A stretch of 64,000 bases of DNA from Tabrizicola oligotrophica. Its GTDB lineage: Bacteria; Pseudomonadota; Alphaproteobacteria; Rhodobacterales; Rhodobacteraceae. The stretch lies in assembly GCF_011008935.1 (NCBI RefSeq), contig NZ_JAAIVJ010000009.1, positions 62,001 through 126,000 on the forward strand, in the 5' to 3' direction. This document shows positions 32,254 through 40,931 of this stretch, piece by piece. Both the position numbers and the translations under genes were made by a program. Under the pieces are notes generated by a model that ran no database searches, was not told the origin of the DNA, and was given only the letters and a program-made list of their open reading frames with translations. Within the stretch, counting starts at the first letter, position 1; each line of letters begins with the position of its first letter.

Positions 32254-33731
32254 CGCAGCACCCCCGCGAGCAGCTCGGCCGCCCGCGCGGCATGCCCCGG
32301 GTCAAGCGTCATCACCCGGCCCCAGTCGCGCGTCGTCTCCGAGCCGATCTTGGTGGTGGCATCCAGCCCGAGCTTGCCGGCAAGCCCCTCGCGCGGGCTG
32401 GAGAAATCAAGGTAATCCATCGGCGTGCCGTCGATCACCATCAGGTCGCGCGCCGGGTCCATCCGGGTCGACAGCGCCCAAAGCACGTCGTCCCAGTTGC
32501 GCGGATCAATGTCGTCATCGACCACGACGATCATCTTGGTATAGCTGAACTGCGGCAGCATGCCCCAAAGCGCCATCATCACCCGCCGGGCCTGCCCGGG
32601 ATAGCGCTTGGCGATCTTCACCACCGCCATGCGATAGGAACAGGCGGCGGGCGGCAGCCAGAGATCCTGCACTTCAGGGATCTGGGCGCGGATGACGGGC
32701 AGCGCCAGATCGTTGAACACCTCGCCGATGACGGAGGGTTCATCCGGCGGGCGGCCGGTCACAGTGGTCAGGTAAAGCGGATCGGGCCGGCAGGTTATGG
32801 CACTGACCTGCAGCACCGGAAAGGGTTCGGCGGCGTTGTAATAGCCGGTATGGTCGCCAAACGGGCCTTCGGGGGCGGTGTCGCCGGGGTGGACCCAGCC
32901 CTCGATCACGATCTCGGCCCGTGCGGGCACCATCAGCGGCACTGTCGCAGCCGGGGCGATCTCGGCCCGCGCGCCGCGCAGCACGCCCGAGAAGGTCAGC
33001 TCCGACACGGTTTCCGGCAGCGGCAGCGCGGCCGACAGCAAGAGCGCCGGGTCGCAGCCCAACGCCACGGCGACCGGCATCGGTTCCTGCGCCCGCATCC
33101 AGCTGCGGTGATGCGCCGCGCCGCCGCGATGGGCCAGCCAGCGCAGGATCAGCCGGTCCGGCCCGATCACCTGCGCGCGGTAGACGCCAAGGTTGTAGTC
33201 CTGCAGGTCATCGGCCTGCCCGCCGAAGGGCCGCGTGATGACCACGGGCCAGGTGATGAGCGGCCCGGCATCGCCCGGCCAGGGCAGCTGAACCGGGATT
33301 TCGGTCAGGTCGCGCAGCCGCTCGGCCTGCACCGGCGGGCGCTTCTGCAGCCGGGCGCGGGTGCTGAGCGCGGCGCGCAGCATGGGCCAGCGCGACAGCG
33401 CGTCGCGCATGCCGGCAACCGGGGCGGGCGCGCGCAGGGCGGCCAGAAAGGCGCCAAGATCGCCCACCCGATCCGGCGCCACGCCAAGACCCGCCGCAAC
33501 TCTTGCCCTTGTGCCGAAAAGATTTCCCACCACCGGCATGCCCGCCGGCTGTCCCGCCACCGTCGCCGCGTCAAAGCGCAGCGCCGGGCCGCGAGCCTGC
33601 AGCGCCTGCAGCAGCACGGCGGTCATTTCGTGCCGGGTCTCCACCGGGGCGGCAATGGCTGCCAGATCGCCCTGCCCCGACAGATGGTCGAGAAAGGCGC
33701 GCAGGTCGGGAAAGGGAGGCAGGTCGCGCAT
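32250..33731 (-). CDS. ubiD: UbiD family decarboxylase
   Basis: 493-residue prenyl-FMN-dependent decarboxylase, expected to remove the carboxylate of 4-hydroxy-3-polyprenylbenzoate in ubiquinone synthesis. PEGPFGDHTGYYN is the cofactor/active-site signature, and MVIDGTPMDYLDFSS and DATTKIGSET near the end are typical. I chose ATG 33731 (MRDLPPFPDL) because it leaves room for the promoter; the longer frame to 33767 is possible. It leads an operon with ubiX and ric, divergent from ubiTUV across an FNR-type site. An aerobic ubiD may exist elsewhere. Confidence 0.92.
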   Translation of the reverse strand: MRDLPPFPDLRAFLDHLSGQGDLAAIAAPVETRHEMTAVLLQALQARGPALRFDAATVAGQPAGMPVVGNLFGTRARVAAGLGVAPDRVGDLGAFLAALRAPAPVAGMRDALSRWPMLRAALSTRARLQKRPPVQAERLRDLTEIPVQLPWPGDAGPLITWPVVITRPFGGQADDLQDYNLGVYRAQVIGPDRLILRWLAHRGGAAHHRSWMRAQEPMPVAVALGCDPALLLSAALPLPETVSELTFSGVLRGARAEIAPAATVPLMVPARAEIVIEGWVHPGDTAPEGPFGDHTGYYNAAEPFPVLQVSAITCRPDPLYLTTVTGRPPDEPSVIGEVFNDLALPVIRAQIPEVQDLWLPPAACSYRMAVVKIAKRYPGQARRVMMALWGMLPQFSYTKMIVVVDDDIDPRNWDDVLWALSTRMDPARDLMVIDGTPMDYLDFSSPREGLAGKLGLDATTKIGSETTRDWGRVMTLDPGHAARAAELLAGVLR

Positions 33732-33764
33732 CGGTCCTGGGCGGCTGGGGGAACAGAACCCTCC

Positions 33765-33831
33765 CATATCTTGGCCGCGCGGGGCGGGACTTGACGATTG
33801 TCAAGGTTCGCGCCCCGGCCCGGCCCTATCG
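33765..33831. promoter_or_regulatory. Divergent promoter region with FNR-type palindrome
   Basis: TTGACGATTGTCAA (33791-33804) is a perfect TTGAC-N4-GTCAA palindrome of the FNR/DNR/NNR type. It lies 61 bp from the ubiT start and 59 bp from the ubiD start. At a class II distance (-41.5) the start sites would fall near 33839 (plus) and 33756 (minus). -10-like sequences, TATCGC near 33827 and GATATG (minus, 33770-33765), lie at fitting positions. One site could activate both operons under low oxygen. Confidence 0.7.
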
Positions 33832-33865
33832 CTGCGGCACCATCCCCGCAGCACCGCCCGAGATC

Positions 33866-34369
33866 ATGCTCCCCCAGGTTCCCCTCCCCCTTCTGCCGCC
33901 GCTCCTGCCCCTGAACCTTGCCCTCTCGCGGCTGATGCGCGGGATTGTCGCCCGGCACCCGGCGATTCTGCGCCGCCTTGGACCGCATGCCACGGCGCGG
34001 ATCCTGCTGGATGTCACCGACGCCCCGTTTCCGCTGTTGTTCGAGCCGGCGCGGCAGCGGGTCAGCGCCCATCGCCGCGCCACACTGCCCACGGCCGATG
34101 CGGTGATCCGCGGCAAGCTGGCGGCGTTTCTGGCGATGCTGCATGGCGGGGTGGATGGCGACGCGCTGTTCTTTTCCGGTGCGCTGGCGATTTCGGGCGA
34201 TACCGCCGCGGTGCTGGCCTTGCGCAATGCGCTGGACGATGCCGAACTGGACCTGAGCGAGGAACTGCTGGCGCTTTCGGGCCGCGCCGCGCCGGTGCTG
34301 CAACCGGCGCTTGCCCTTGTCGCGCGCCGCACCGGGCTGGCGCTGTCGCGGCAGGAGGGGCTGGCATGA
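33866..34369 (+). CDS. ubiT: UbiT, SCP2-domain accessory factor of anaerobic ubiquinone synthesis
   Basis: 167 residues with an SCP2-type lipid-binding domain (ILLDVTDAPFPLLFEP, AVIRGKLAAFLAML, GDALFFSGALAISGDTAAVLALRN). In E. coli and Pseudomonas, UbiT binds isoprenoid intermediates and is required for oxygen-independent ubiquinone synthesis. ATG 33866 follows the promoter gap, and the stop overlaps the ubiU start (TGATG). Order and overlap with ubiU-ubiV make the assignment firm. Confidence 0.9.
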   Translation: MLPQVPLPLLPPLLPLNLALSRLMRGIVARHPAILRRLGPHATARILLDVTDAPFPLLFEPARQRVSAHRRATLPTADAVIRGKLAAFLAMLHGGVDGDALFFSGALAISGDTAAVLALRNALDDAELDLSEELLALSGRAAPVLQPALALVARRTGLALSRQEGLA

Positions 34370-35361
34370 TGGAACTGGTCTGCCCCGCCGGCACTCCCGC
34401 CGCCCTGCGCGCCGCCGTCGAGGCCGGCGCCCATGCCGTCTATTGCGGTTTTGCCGATGAAACCAACGCCCGCAACTTCCCCGGCCTGAACTTCTCGCGG
34501 CAGGAGATGGCCGAGGCCGTGGCCTTTGCCCATGCGCGCGGCGCCAAGGTGCTGGTGGCGATCAACACCTTTCCGCGCGCCGGCGATCAGGCGCTGTGGC
34601 ATCGCGCGGTCGCGGATGCGGCCCGCGCCGGGGCGGATGCGGTGATCCTCGCCGACCCCGGCCTGCTGGCCTTTGCCGCCGAGCGTCACCCCGGTTTGCG
34701 GCTGCACCTGTCGGTGCAGGCCGCCGCCGCCAATCCCGATGCGATCAACCTTTACGCCACGGCCTTTGGCGTCCGCCGCGTCGTGCTGCCGCGTGTCCTG
34801 ACAGTGGCCGAAATCGCCGCCATCAACCGCGAGGTCGATGTCGAGACCGAAGTCTTTGTCTTTGGCGGGTTGTGCGTCATGGCCGAGGGGCGCTGTTCGC
34901 TGTCCTCCTGGGCGACGGGGCTGTCGCCCAACATGAACGGCGTCTGTTCGCCCGCCAGCCATGTCAGCTATTCCGACGTGCAAGGCCAAAGCGAGGCGCG
35001 GCTGGCCGACTGGCTGATCCACCGCACGGCCAAGGGGGCCTCGGTGCCCTATCCGACGCTGTGCAAGGGCTGTTTCACCTCGGCCGATGGCAAGGGGGCG
35101 GTGCAGACCGGACATATCTTCGAAGACCCGGTCAGCCTTGATGCGACACAGCTAATCCCGGCCCTGCAACGCGCCGGCGTGCGGGCGCTGAAGATCGAAG
35201 GGCGGCAGCGGTCGCGGGCCTATGTCGCGCAGGTGGTCCGTGCCTTCCGCGCGGCGGTCGAGGCGGCCGAAGCCGGCGCGCCGATGCCTGAAAGCCTGCT
35301 GGCCAGCCTGACCGAAGGGCAAGCGGCCACGACGGGCTCCTATGCCAAGACCTGGAGATAG
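34369..35361 (+). CDS. ubiU: UbiU, Fe-S subunit of O2-independent ubiquinone hydroxylase
   Basis: 330-residue U32-peptidase-family protein that, with UbiV, hydroxylates the ubiquinone ring without oxygen. From the second Met (34369) the four [4Fe-4S] cysteines fall at residues 169, 176, 193 and 232, the same numbers as in E. coli UbiU, which is why I prefer this start to ATG 34366. Signature runs include MELVCPAGTPAALRAAVEAG, FGGLCVMAEGRCSLSSW and YPTLCKGCF. It is coupled to ubiT, with ubiV five bases further on. Confidence 0.95.
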   Translation: MELVCPAGTPAALRAAVEAGAHAVYCGFADETNARNFPGLNFSRQEMAEAVAFAHARGAKVLVAINTFPRAGDQALWHRAVADAARAGADAVILADPGLLAFAAERHPGLRLHLSVQAAAANPDAINLYATAFGVRRVVLPRVLTVAEIAAINREVDVETEVFVFGGLCVMAEGRCSLSSWATGLSPNMNGVCSPASHVSYSDVQGQSEARLADWLIHRTAKGASVPYPTLCKGCFTSADGKGAVQTGHIFEDPVSLDATQLIPALQRAGVRALKIEGRQRSRAYVAQVVRAFRAAVEAAEAGAPMPESLLASLTEGQAATTGSYAKTWR

Positions 35362-35365
35362 ACCG

Positions 35366-36250
35366 ATGGACCTGACGGTTGGCGCCAATGCCTTTTTCTG
35401 GTCCGCCGCGGCGGTGCGCGCGTTTTATGCGGCGCTGGCGCAAACGCCGGTGGCCCGCGTCGCGCTGGGCGAATGGGTCTGCTCGAAACGCCTGCCGTTC
35501 TGGCAGGATGAAATCCCCCATGCCGTCGACACCCTGAGGGCGGCGGGCAAGGAGGTGGTGATCAGCTCGCTCACCCTCATCACCCTGCCGCGCGAGCGGC
35601 GCCAGACCGCCGAACTGGCCGAAATGGGCCTGCCGGTCGAGATCAACGACCTGAGCGTGCTGCGCCATCTGCCGGACGGTGCGGCCTTCTGGGTGGGGCC
35701 GGTGGTGAACGTCTACAACGAGGGCACGCTGGAATGGCTGGCCCGCCGTGGCGCCACCCGGATCTGCCTGCCGCCGGAACTGCCGCTGGCCTCGGTCGCC
35801 CGGCTGGCCGAGGCGGGACGGGCGGCAGGGGTCGCGGTCGAGGTCTGGGGTCATGGTCGCGCGCCCCTGGCCATTTCGGCGCGCTGCTATCACGCGCGGC
35901 TGCATGACCGGGCCAAGGACAGCTGCCAGTTCGTCTGCGCCGATGATCCCGACGGGCGCGATGTCGATACGCTGGACGGGCGGGCCTTCCTGACGGTGAA
36001 CGGCGTGCAGACGCTGGGCCGGGCAGTGACGACGGTCGCCCACCAGATCGCCGAGCTGCGCGCCGCCGGGGTTTCTGCCCTGCGCCTGTCGCCGCATGTC
36101 GGGGATTTCGCCGGCGTAGTGCGGGCCTATGCCGCCGCCTTGCAGGGCCAGACGGACCTCGGCGCGGACCTGGCCGGGCTGATGCCGGGCGCGACCTTTT
36201 GCGACGGCTTCCTTGCCGGGCAGGCGGGCGCGGCCATGACCGGCGGCTGA
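35366..36250 (+). CDS. ubiV: UbiV, Fe-S partner of UbiU
   Basis: 294-residue U32-family protein forming the heterodimer with UbiU. Predicted [4Fe-4S] cysteines lie at 39 (GEWVCSKR), 174, 187 and 191 (CYHARLH, then DSCQFVC), with the same first position and the same 13- and 4-residue spacings as E. coli UbiV. ATG 35366 gives the standard MDLTVGANAFFW start. The last 28 codons plus stop are repeated in decayed form just downstream. Confidence 0.94.
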   Translation: MDLTVGANAFFWSAAAVRAFYAALAQTPVARVALGEWVCSKRLPFWQDEIPHAVDTLRAAGKEVVISSLTLITLPRERRQTAELAEMGLPVEINDLSVLRHLPDGAAFWVGPVVNVYNEGTLEWLARRGATRICLPPELPLASVARLAEAGRAAGVAVEVWGHGRAPLAISARCYHARLHDRAKDSCQFVCADDPDGRDVDTLDGRAFLTVNGVQTLGRAVTTVAHQIAELRAAGVSALRLSPHVGDFAGVVRAYAAALQGQTDLGADLAGLMPGATFCDGFLAGQAGAAMTGG

Positions 36251-36382
36251 ACGCCTGCCGGGCGCAGTCAGCCGGGGCGCGGCGCGGGGCTGGCCGGGTT
36301 TGAGGCCGGGCGCGACAGGCTGCGATGGCTGTCTTGCCGGGCAGGCGGGAGCCGGAATGACCGGCGCCTGAACACCTGCCGG
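36161..36382 (+). repeat. Tandem duplication of the ubiV 3' end
   Basis: The segment 36161-36261 (end of ubiV with its stop) recurs at 36281-36382 with a 120-121 bp offset. Conserved runs are CTTGCCGGGCAGGCGGG, ATGACCGGC and CTGAACxCCTGCCGG. In the ubiV frame the second copy reads RPGATGCDGCLAGQAGAGMT then GA and stop, against MPGATFCDGFLAGQAGAAMT then GG: 17 of 22 residues are identical. The copy has no start and is not a gene. Apart from this the gap to 36392 is empty. Confidence 0.85.
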
Positions 36383-36392
36383 TCATGATGCT

Positions 36393-37877
36393 TCAGGCCG
36401 AGCGGGGCGCGGCAGTCCGGCTTTCCAGATCGCCCCGCTTGCAGACCTCGTCCAGCAGCAGGTCAAGGTCGGCCAGTTGCGTGCGGTGGTTGCACAGCGC
36501 AACCCGCAGGCAGAACCGGCCGCGCAGTGTGGTGCCCGAGGGCGCTGCGATGCCGGTTTCCTGCAGCTGGAACAGGATCTCGTGGTTCAGCCGGTCCAGT
36601 GCGGGTTCGTCCATCTCGCCGGGATTGTAGCGGAAACAGACGATGCTGGTGGCCACCGGGGCCAGCAGCTCCAGCCGCGGATCGGCCTTGATGCGGTCGG
36701 CCAGATGGCGGGCCTGCGCCACGTTGCGGTCGATCAGGGCGCCGAACCGCGCCACGCCGTGATGCTTCAGCATCATCCACAGCTTCAGCGCGCGAAAGCT
36801 GCGGGTGGTTTCCAGCGTGTAATGGTGCAGGAACTCGGTCGCGGCCAGACCGCGTTCGGCCTGTTCCAGATACTCGGCCTCCTCGGCAAAGGTCTCGCGG
36901 TGCAGCCGCCGGTCGCGGATCACCACGCAACCGACATCGAAGGGGGCGTGCAACCATTTGTGCAAGTCCATCGCCAGCGAATCCGCCCGCTCCATCCCAG
37001 CGACAAGGCCGGCGCTGCGCGGGGCGATGGCCAGAAGCGCCCCGATGCAGCCGTCGACATGCAGCCAGATGCCATGGCGCCGGCACAGGTCGGCCACCGC
37101 ATTCAGATCGTCGACCGAGCCGGTGTTGGTGGTGCCCGCCGTGGCGATCACGCAGGCCGGGCGGATGCCCCGGGCAAGGTCGTCCGCGATCAGCCCTTCC
37201 AGAGCGGCAAGGTCCATGCGGAAATCGGCGTCAGTCGGCACCCGGCGCAGGGCGTTCAGGCCAAGGCCCAGCAGGTTCATCGCCTTCTTGTGGCAGCTGT
37301 GCACCTGATCCGAGGCGTAGAAGGCCAGGGGTTGCGGCAGGGCGTCAAGCCCCTCATGCCGCAGGTCCACCCCCGCCATGGCGTTGCGCGCCGCCGTCAG
37401 GCCGATGATGTTGGCCATCGAGCCGCCCGACACCAGCGCGGCGCTGGCGCCTTCGGGAAAGCCCATCATCTGGCAGATCCAGCCCGTCACCTGCCGGTCC
37501 ACCGCCGTCGCCGCCGTATCCCCGCCGCCGAGGTTGGAGCCATCGACCGCAGCGAGGAAATCACCCAGCGCCCCGGTCAGGTCGCCCGCCCCCATGTACC
37601 AGCTGAAGAACCGCGGATGCACATTGCCCATGGCATGAGGCAAGACACCCTCTGCCACTTCGGCATAGACCTCGGCCAAGGGCTGCGGCGCAACCGGCAG
37701 CGGTTGGCGAAACCGCGCGCGGGCCGCATTGGGCATCGGCTGCCAGACCGGACCGTCCCGCAGACCCGAGATCCGGGCAATCGCATCGTCTACCGCCGCA
37801 TGGGCCACCGTGCGGAATTCGGCCCAGCCGGGCGGGTCCAGCGAGTCGCGCTCGCCGGTCCGGTCCGTCGCCTCCAT
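36393..37877 (-). CDS. PLP-dependent group II amino acid decarboxylase
   Basis: 494 residues of the aromatic-L-amino-acid/glutamate decarboxylase family. HPRFFSWYMGAGDL is the substrate-side N-terminal motif, ATAGTTNTGSVDDL follows, and the PLP lysine lies in MDLHKWLHAPFD. It probably decarboxylates an aromatic amino acid; tyrosine, tryptophan and DOPA cannot be told apart. The stop is 142 bp beyond ubiV in convergent orientation. It follows cysteine synthase by 10 bp and is probably cotranscribed. Confidence 0.88.
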   Translation of the reverse strand: MEATDRTGERDSLDPPGWAEFRTVAHAAVDDAIARISGLRDGPVWQPMPNAARARFRQPLPVAPQPLAEVYAEVAEGVLPHAMGNVHPRFFSWYMGAGDLTGALGDFLAAVDGSNLGGGDTAATAVDRQVTGWICQMMGFPEGASAALVSGGSMANIIGLTAARNAMAGVDLRHEGLDALPQPLAFYASDQVHSCHKKAMNLLGLGLNALRRVPTDADFRMDLAALEGLIADDLARGIRPACVIATAGTTNTGSVDDLNAVADLCRRHGIWLHVDGCIGALLAIAPRSAGLVAGMERADSLAMDLHKWLHAPFDVGCVVIRDRRLHRETFAEEAEYLEQAERGLAATEFLHHYTLETTRSFRALKLWMMLKHHGVARFGALIDRNVAQARHLADRIKADPRLELLAPVATSIVCFRYNPGEMDEPALDRLNHEILFQLQETGIAAPSGTTLRGRFCLRVALCNHRTQLADLDLLLDEVCKRGDLESRTAAPRSA

Positions 37878-37887
37878 GATCGCCTCC

Positions 37888-38967
37888 TCAGTCCAGCTGA
37901 TAGCCAGGGGTTGACCGGGAAATCTCCATCTCGGCCTCGTCCATCGCTTCGGGGATCGCCTCGAACAGCGGCGTCGTCAGATAACGTTCGCTGGTGTCGG
38001 GCAAGATCGCCAGAATGACCGTGCCGGGGGCTGCCGTCTCGGCAATGCCCAGCGCCACGGCAAAGGAGGCGCCGCCCGAAATGCCGGTCATGATGCCCTC
38101 GTGCCGGGCGAGCTTGCGCGCCCAGTCGATCCCGGCGCTGCCGGCCACGGTCACCAGCTGGTCATAGCCGCGCTGGTCGATCGCCTCTTGCAGCACATTG
38201 GGGATGAAATCCGGCGTCCAGCCTTGAATCGGATGCGGCTCGAAGGCGGGATGGGTCTTGGCCGGGGCGCCGCCCGGCCCGCGTTCCTGCTTCACGCCGC
38301 TGGTCAGCAGCGCCGCGTTCGCCGGCTCGGCCAGAACGATCTTCGTCTGCGGCCGTTCGCGGCGCAGCACCCGCGCCAGGCCCGTCACCGTGCCGCCGGT
38401 GCCGTAACCCGTCACCACATAATCCAGCCGGTCGCCGGCGAAATCCGCCATGATCTCGCGGGCAGTGGTGGCCTCGTGGATATCGGCATTCGCCTCGGTC
38501 TCGAATTGCCGGGCGAGGAACCAGCCATGCTTGGCCGCAAGGTCGGCGGCCTTGGCATACATCCCCGTCCCCTTCTGCGCCCGCGGCGTCAGGATCACCT
38601 TGGCCCCGAGCATCCGCATCAGCTTGCGCCGCTCGACCGAGAAGCTGTCGGCCATGGTGACAACCAGCGGATAGCCTTTTTGCGCGCAGACCATGGCCAG
38701 CCCGATGCCGGTATTGCCGCTGGTCGCCTCCACCACGGTCTGACCGGGCTTCAGCGTGCCGTTGCGCTCGGCCGCCTCGATGATGTTCAACGCCAGCCGG
38801 TCCTTGACCGAGGCGGCGGGATTGAAGAACTCGGCCTTGACGTAAAGCCGCACCCCCTTGGGCGCGAGATTGTTGACCCGGATGGCAGGCGTATCGCCCA
38901 CGGTGTCAAGGATGCTTTCGTAAAGTCGTCCGCGCCCGGCAGTCGTTCTGATCGCTTGTGCGTCCAT
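37888..38967 (-). CDS. cysK: Cysteine synthase A-type enzyme
   Basis: 359 residues, PLP fold type II. The PLP lysine is in NPAASVKDRLAL, the substrate loop is EATSGNTGIGLA, and the phosphate-binding GTGGTVTGLARVL follows. It makes cysteine from O-acetylserine and sulfide. ATG 38967 follows GGAGAAA; the frame upstream to 39105 lacks a plausible start. The protein is longer than E. coli CysK at both ends, resembling the alphaproteobacterial form. It is divergent from the wHTH/TPR regulator with a gap of about 116 bp. Confidence 0.92.
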   Translation of the reverse strand: MDAQAIRTTAGRGRLYESILDTVGDTPAIRVNNLAPKGVRLYVKAEFFNPAASVKDRLALNIIEAAERNGTLKPGQTVVEATSGNTGIGLAMVCAQKGYPLVVTMADSFSVERRKLMRMLGAKVILTPRAQKGTGMYAKAADLAAKHGWFLARQFETEANADIHEATTAREIMADFAGDRLDYVVTGYGTGGTVTGLARVLRRERPQTKIVLAEPANAALLTSGVKQERGPGGAPAKTHPAFEPHPIQGWTPDFIPNVLQEAIDQRGYDQLVTVAGSAGIDWARKLARHEGIMTGISGGASFAVALGIAETAAPGTVILAILPDTSERYLTTPLFEAIPEAMDEAEMEISRSTPGYQLD

Positions 38968-39083
38968 GGCGGTTTCTCCCTTTTGCCAGCCTTTTGGCCA
39001 GCCTACGCCATTTTGCACCCGGGGGCTTGAACAAGTTCTGAAGATTTCATGAAGAAGCCGCCGGTTCTGGTGTATCCTGCCGC

Positions 39084-40601
39084 ATGATCTGGACTTTTGG
39101 CGCATACCGGATCGACCCGGAACGGCATGAACTGACCCGGGACGGCCGGCCCGTCGGGGTTGAGCCGCAGGTCTTTGCCGCGATCCTTTATCTCATGGGC
39201 CAGCGCGACCGGATGGTGCCGCGGGACGAGCTGGCCAATGCGGTCTGGCCCGGCGGCGCGGTTTCGGATGCCAGCATCGCGGGCCGCATCAAGGCGGCGC
39301 GGGCGGCCCTGGGCGATGACGGGACACGGCAGGAAGTGATCCGCACCGTGCATGGTCTGGGCTTTCGCTTCGTGGCGCCGGTAAGCGCAAGCCCCGACCC
39401 GGGCCTTGCGCCCCTTGGTCGCCCCTCGGTCGCCGTCCTGCCCCTGCGCATCCTCGGATCCGGCGACGGGCTGTCGATTCTGGCCGAGGCCATCCCGCAC
39501 GAGATCATCCTTGCACTGTCGCGCCTGCGCTGGATCGCGGTGACGGCGCGCGGCTCGTCCTTCCGCTTCCGGCAGGAGGCCCCCGACTTCGGCCTTGTCG
39601 CCGGCACGCTCGGGGTGCGCTATGTGCTGTCGGGCCTGCTGGAAGAAACCGCCGGCCGGGTGCAGGTGACCGTGGAGCTGACCGACTGCCGGAATGCCGA
39701 GGTGATCTGGGCCGACCGCATCGCCCGCCCGCGCGAGGGCCTTGCCGAATTGCGCGCCGTGATCGTGGCACGCATCATCGCGGCGCTGGACCTGCGGGTG
39801 CCGGAAAACGAGGCCCGTCAGGCCGAGTTGCGCGGTTCGGCCGCCTTCGATGCCTGGGCAAGCTTCCATCTGGGCCTGCGCCACCTTTACCGCTTCACCG
39901 CGCCCGACAATGCCCTTGCCAAAGGTCACTTCGAACGCGCCGTAGCCCTTGATCCCGGTTTTGCCCGGGCCGAAGCCGGGCTTTCGTTCACCAGCTTCAT
40001 CGAGGCCTTCCTGCGCATCGTCCCCGACGTGCCTGCCGCGGCCCGCGCCGCGCGGCGCCATGCCGAGCGCGGCCTGGAGCTGGATCCGCTGGACCCGTTC
40101 GTGAATTTCACCATGGGCCGCGCCCATTGGCTGACCGACGAGGCGGAAACCGCCCGGTTCTGGCTGGCGCGCGCCACCGCGCTCAACCCGAATTACGCGC
40201 AAGGTTTCTATGCCGCCGGGTTCACCGCAATGCTGATCGGCGATGCCCCGGCCTGCGAGGCCGCGATCGACGCGGCGCTGGAGCTCAGCCCGATCGACCC
40301 GCTGCTTTATGGCATGTTCGGCGTGCGCGCCCAGATGCTGATCCAGCAGGGCAAGTTCGCGGCCGCAGCGCGCTGGGCGGAGCGGGCCGCCACTGCGCCG
40401 GGGGCGCATCACCTGATCGCGCTCATCGCCGTCGCGGCCTGCGGGCTGGCGGGCAATGCCGCGCAGGCCGCGCGATGGGCCGACACTGCCCGCGCCAAAC
40501 GCCAGGACCTGTCTGCCCCCGACTTTTCCCGCGCCTTCCCGATCCGCAACGCCGAAACTCGCCAGCTGATCGAGGCCACGCTGCGCGGTCAGGGGTTTTG
40601 A
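39084..40601 (+). CDS. Winged-helix/TPR transcriptional regulator (CadC/OmpR-type DNA-binding domain)
   Basis: 505 residues. The N-terminal OmpR/PhoB-type winged helix (residues about 1-100: FGAYRIDPERHELTRDGRPV, GRIKAARAALGDD, IRTVHGLGFRFVAP) is followed by an adenylate-cyclase-associated TolB-like domain (VAVLPLRILG, LVAGTLGVRYVLSGLLEE). From about residue 260 come TPR-like helices. It has no receiver domain or transmembrane segment. It probably senses through the C-terminal repeats; the target is unknown, with the divergent cysK operon the nearest candidate. Confidence 0.88.
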   Translation: MIWTFGAYRIDPERHELTRDGRPVGVEPQVFAAILYLMGQRDRMVPRDELANAVWPGGAVSDASIAGRIKAARAALGDDGTRQEVIRTVHGLGFRFVAPVSASPDPGLAPLGRPSVAVLPLRILGSGDGLSILAEAIPHEIILALSRLRWIAVTARGSSFRFRQEAPDFGLVAGTLGVRYVLSGLLEETAGRVQVTVELTDCRNAEVIWADRIARPREGLAELRAVIVARIIAALDLRVPENEARQAELRGSAAFDAWASFHLGLRHLYRFTAPDNALAKGHFERAVALDPGFARAEAGLSFTSFIEAFLRIVPDVPAAARAARRHAERGLELDPLDPFVNFTMGRAHWLTDEAETARFWLARATALNPNYAQGFYAAGFTAMLIGDAPACEAAIDAALELSPIDPLLYGMFGVRAQMLIQQGKFAAAARWAERAATAPGAHHLIALIAVAACGLAGNAAQAARWADTARAKRQDLSAPDFSRAFPIRNAETRQLIEATLRGQGF

Positions 40602-40629
40602 AGCCGCGGCTCCCGCGGCCCCCCCTCTT

Positions 40630-40920
40630 TCAGACCACGCCTTCCACAATCGACAACTCGCGGTCGGACATGCGCGCCGCAAAGGGCAGTGATGCCTGAT
40701 AGTCGGGGTCGCGATAGGCCGCTTGCGCGGTCTCAAAGCTGTCAAAGCGGATCAGGAACTGCCGCGGAAAGTCGGTCCCCTCGACGGTTTCGATGCGCCC
40801 CTTGCCGGCGATGAGCTCGGCCTTGTAGCGCTGCGCCACAAGGTTGAACAGCCTGACATAGGCCTGCTGCGCCTCGGCGTCCCGGATTGGTCCGGCCTTG
40901 ACGATCCAATAGCCTGCCAT
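40630..40920 (-). CDS. DUF1330 domain-containing protein
   Basis: 96-residue dimeric alpha-beta barrel-like protein (MAGYWIVKAGPIRDAEAQQ, RIETVEGTDFPRQFLIRFDS, AYRDPDYQASLPFA). Function of the family is unknown. ATG 40920 follows AAGGAGA. It is the last gene of the riboswitch-headed unit cbtB-cbtA-cobF-orf-NQO, 11 bp after the oxidoreductase gene. Confidence 0.87.
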   Translation of the reverse strand: MAGYWIVKAGPIRDAEAQQAYVRLFNLVAQRYKAELIAGKGRIETVEGTDFPRQFLIRFDSFETAQAAYRDPDYQASLPFAARMSDRELSIVEGVV

Positions 40921-40931
40921 CTTTCTCTCCT

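Noticed and set aside
33361-34365. Long 5' extension of the ubiU frame
   Set aside because: The extension lies over ubiD antisense and ubiT in another frame; UbiU cysteine numbering fits a start at 34369.
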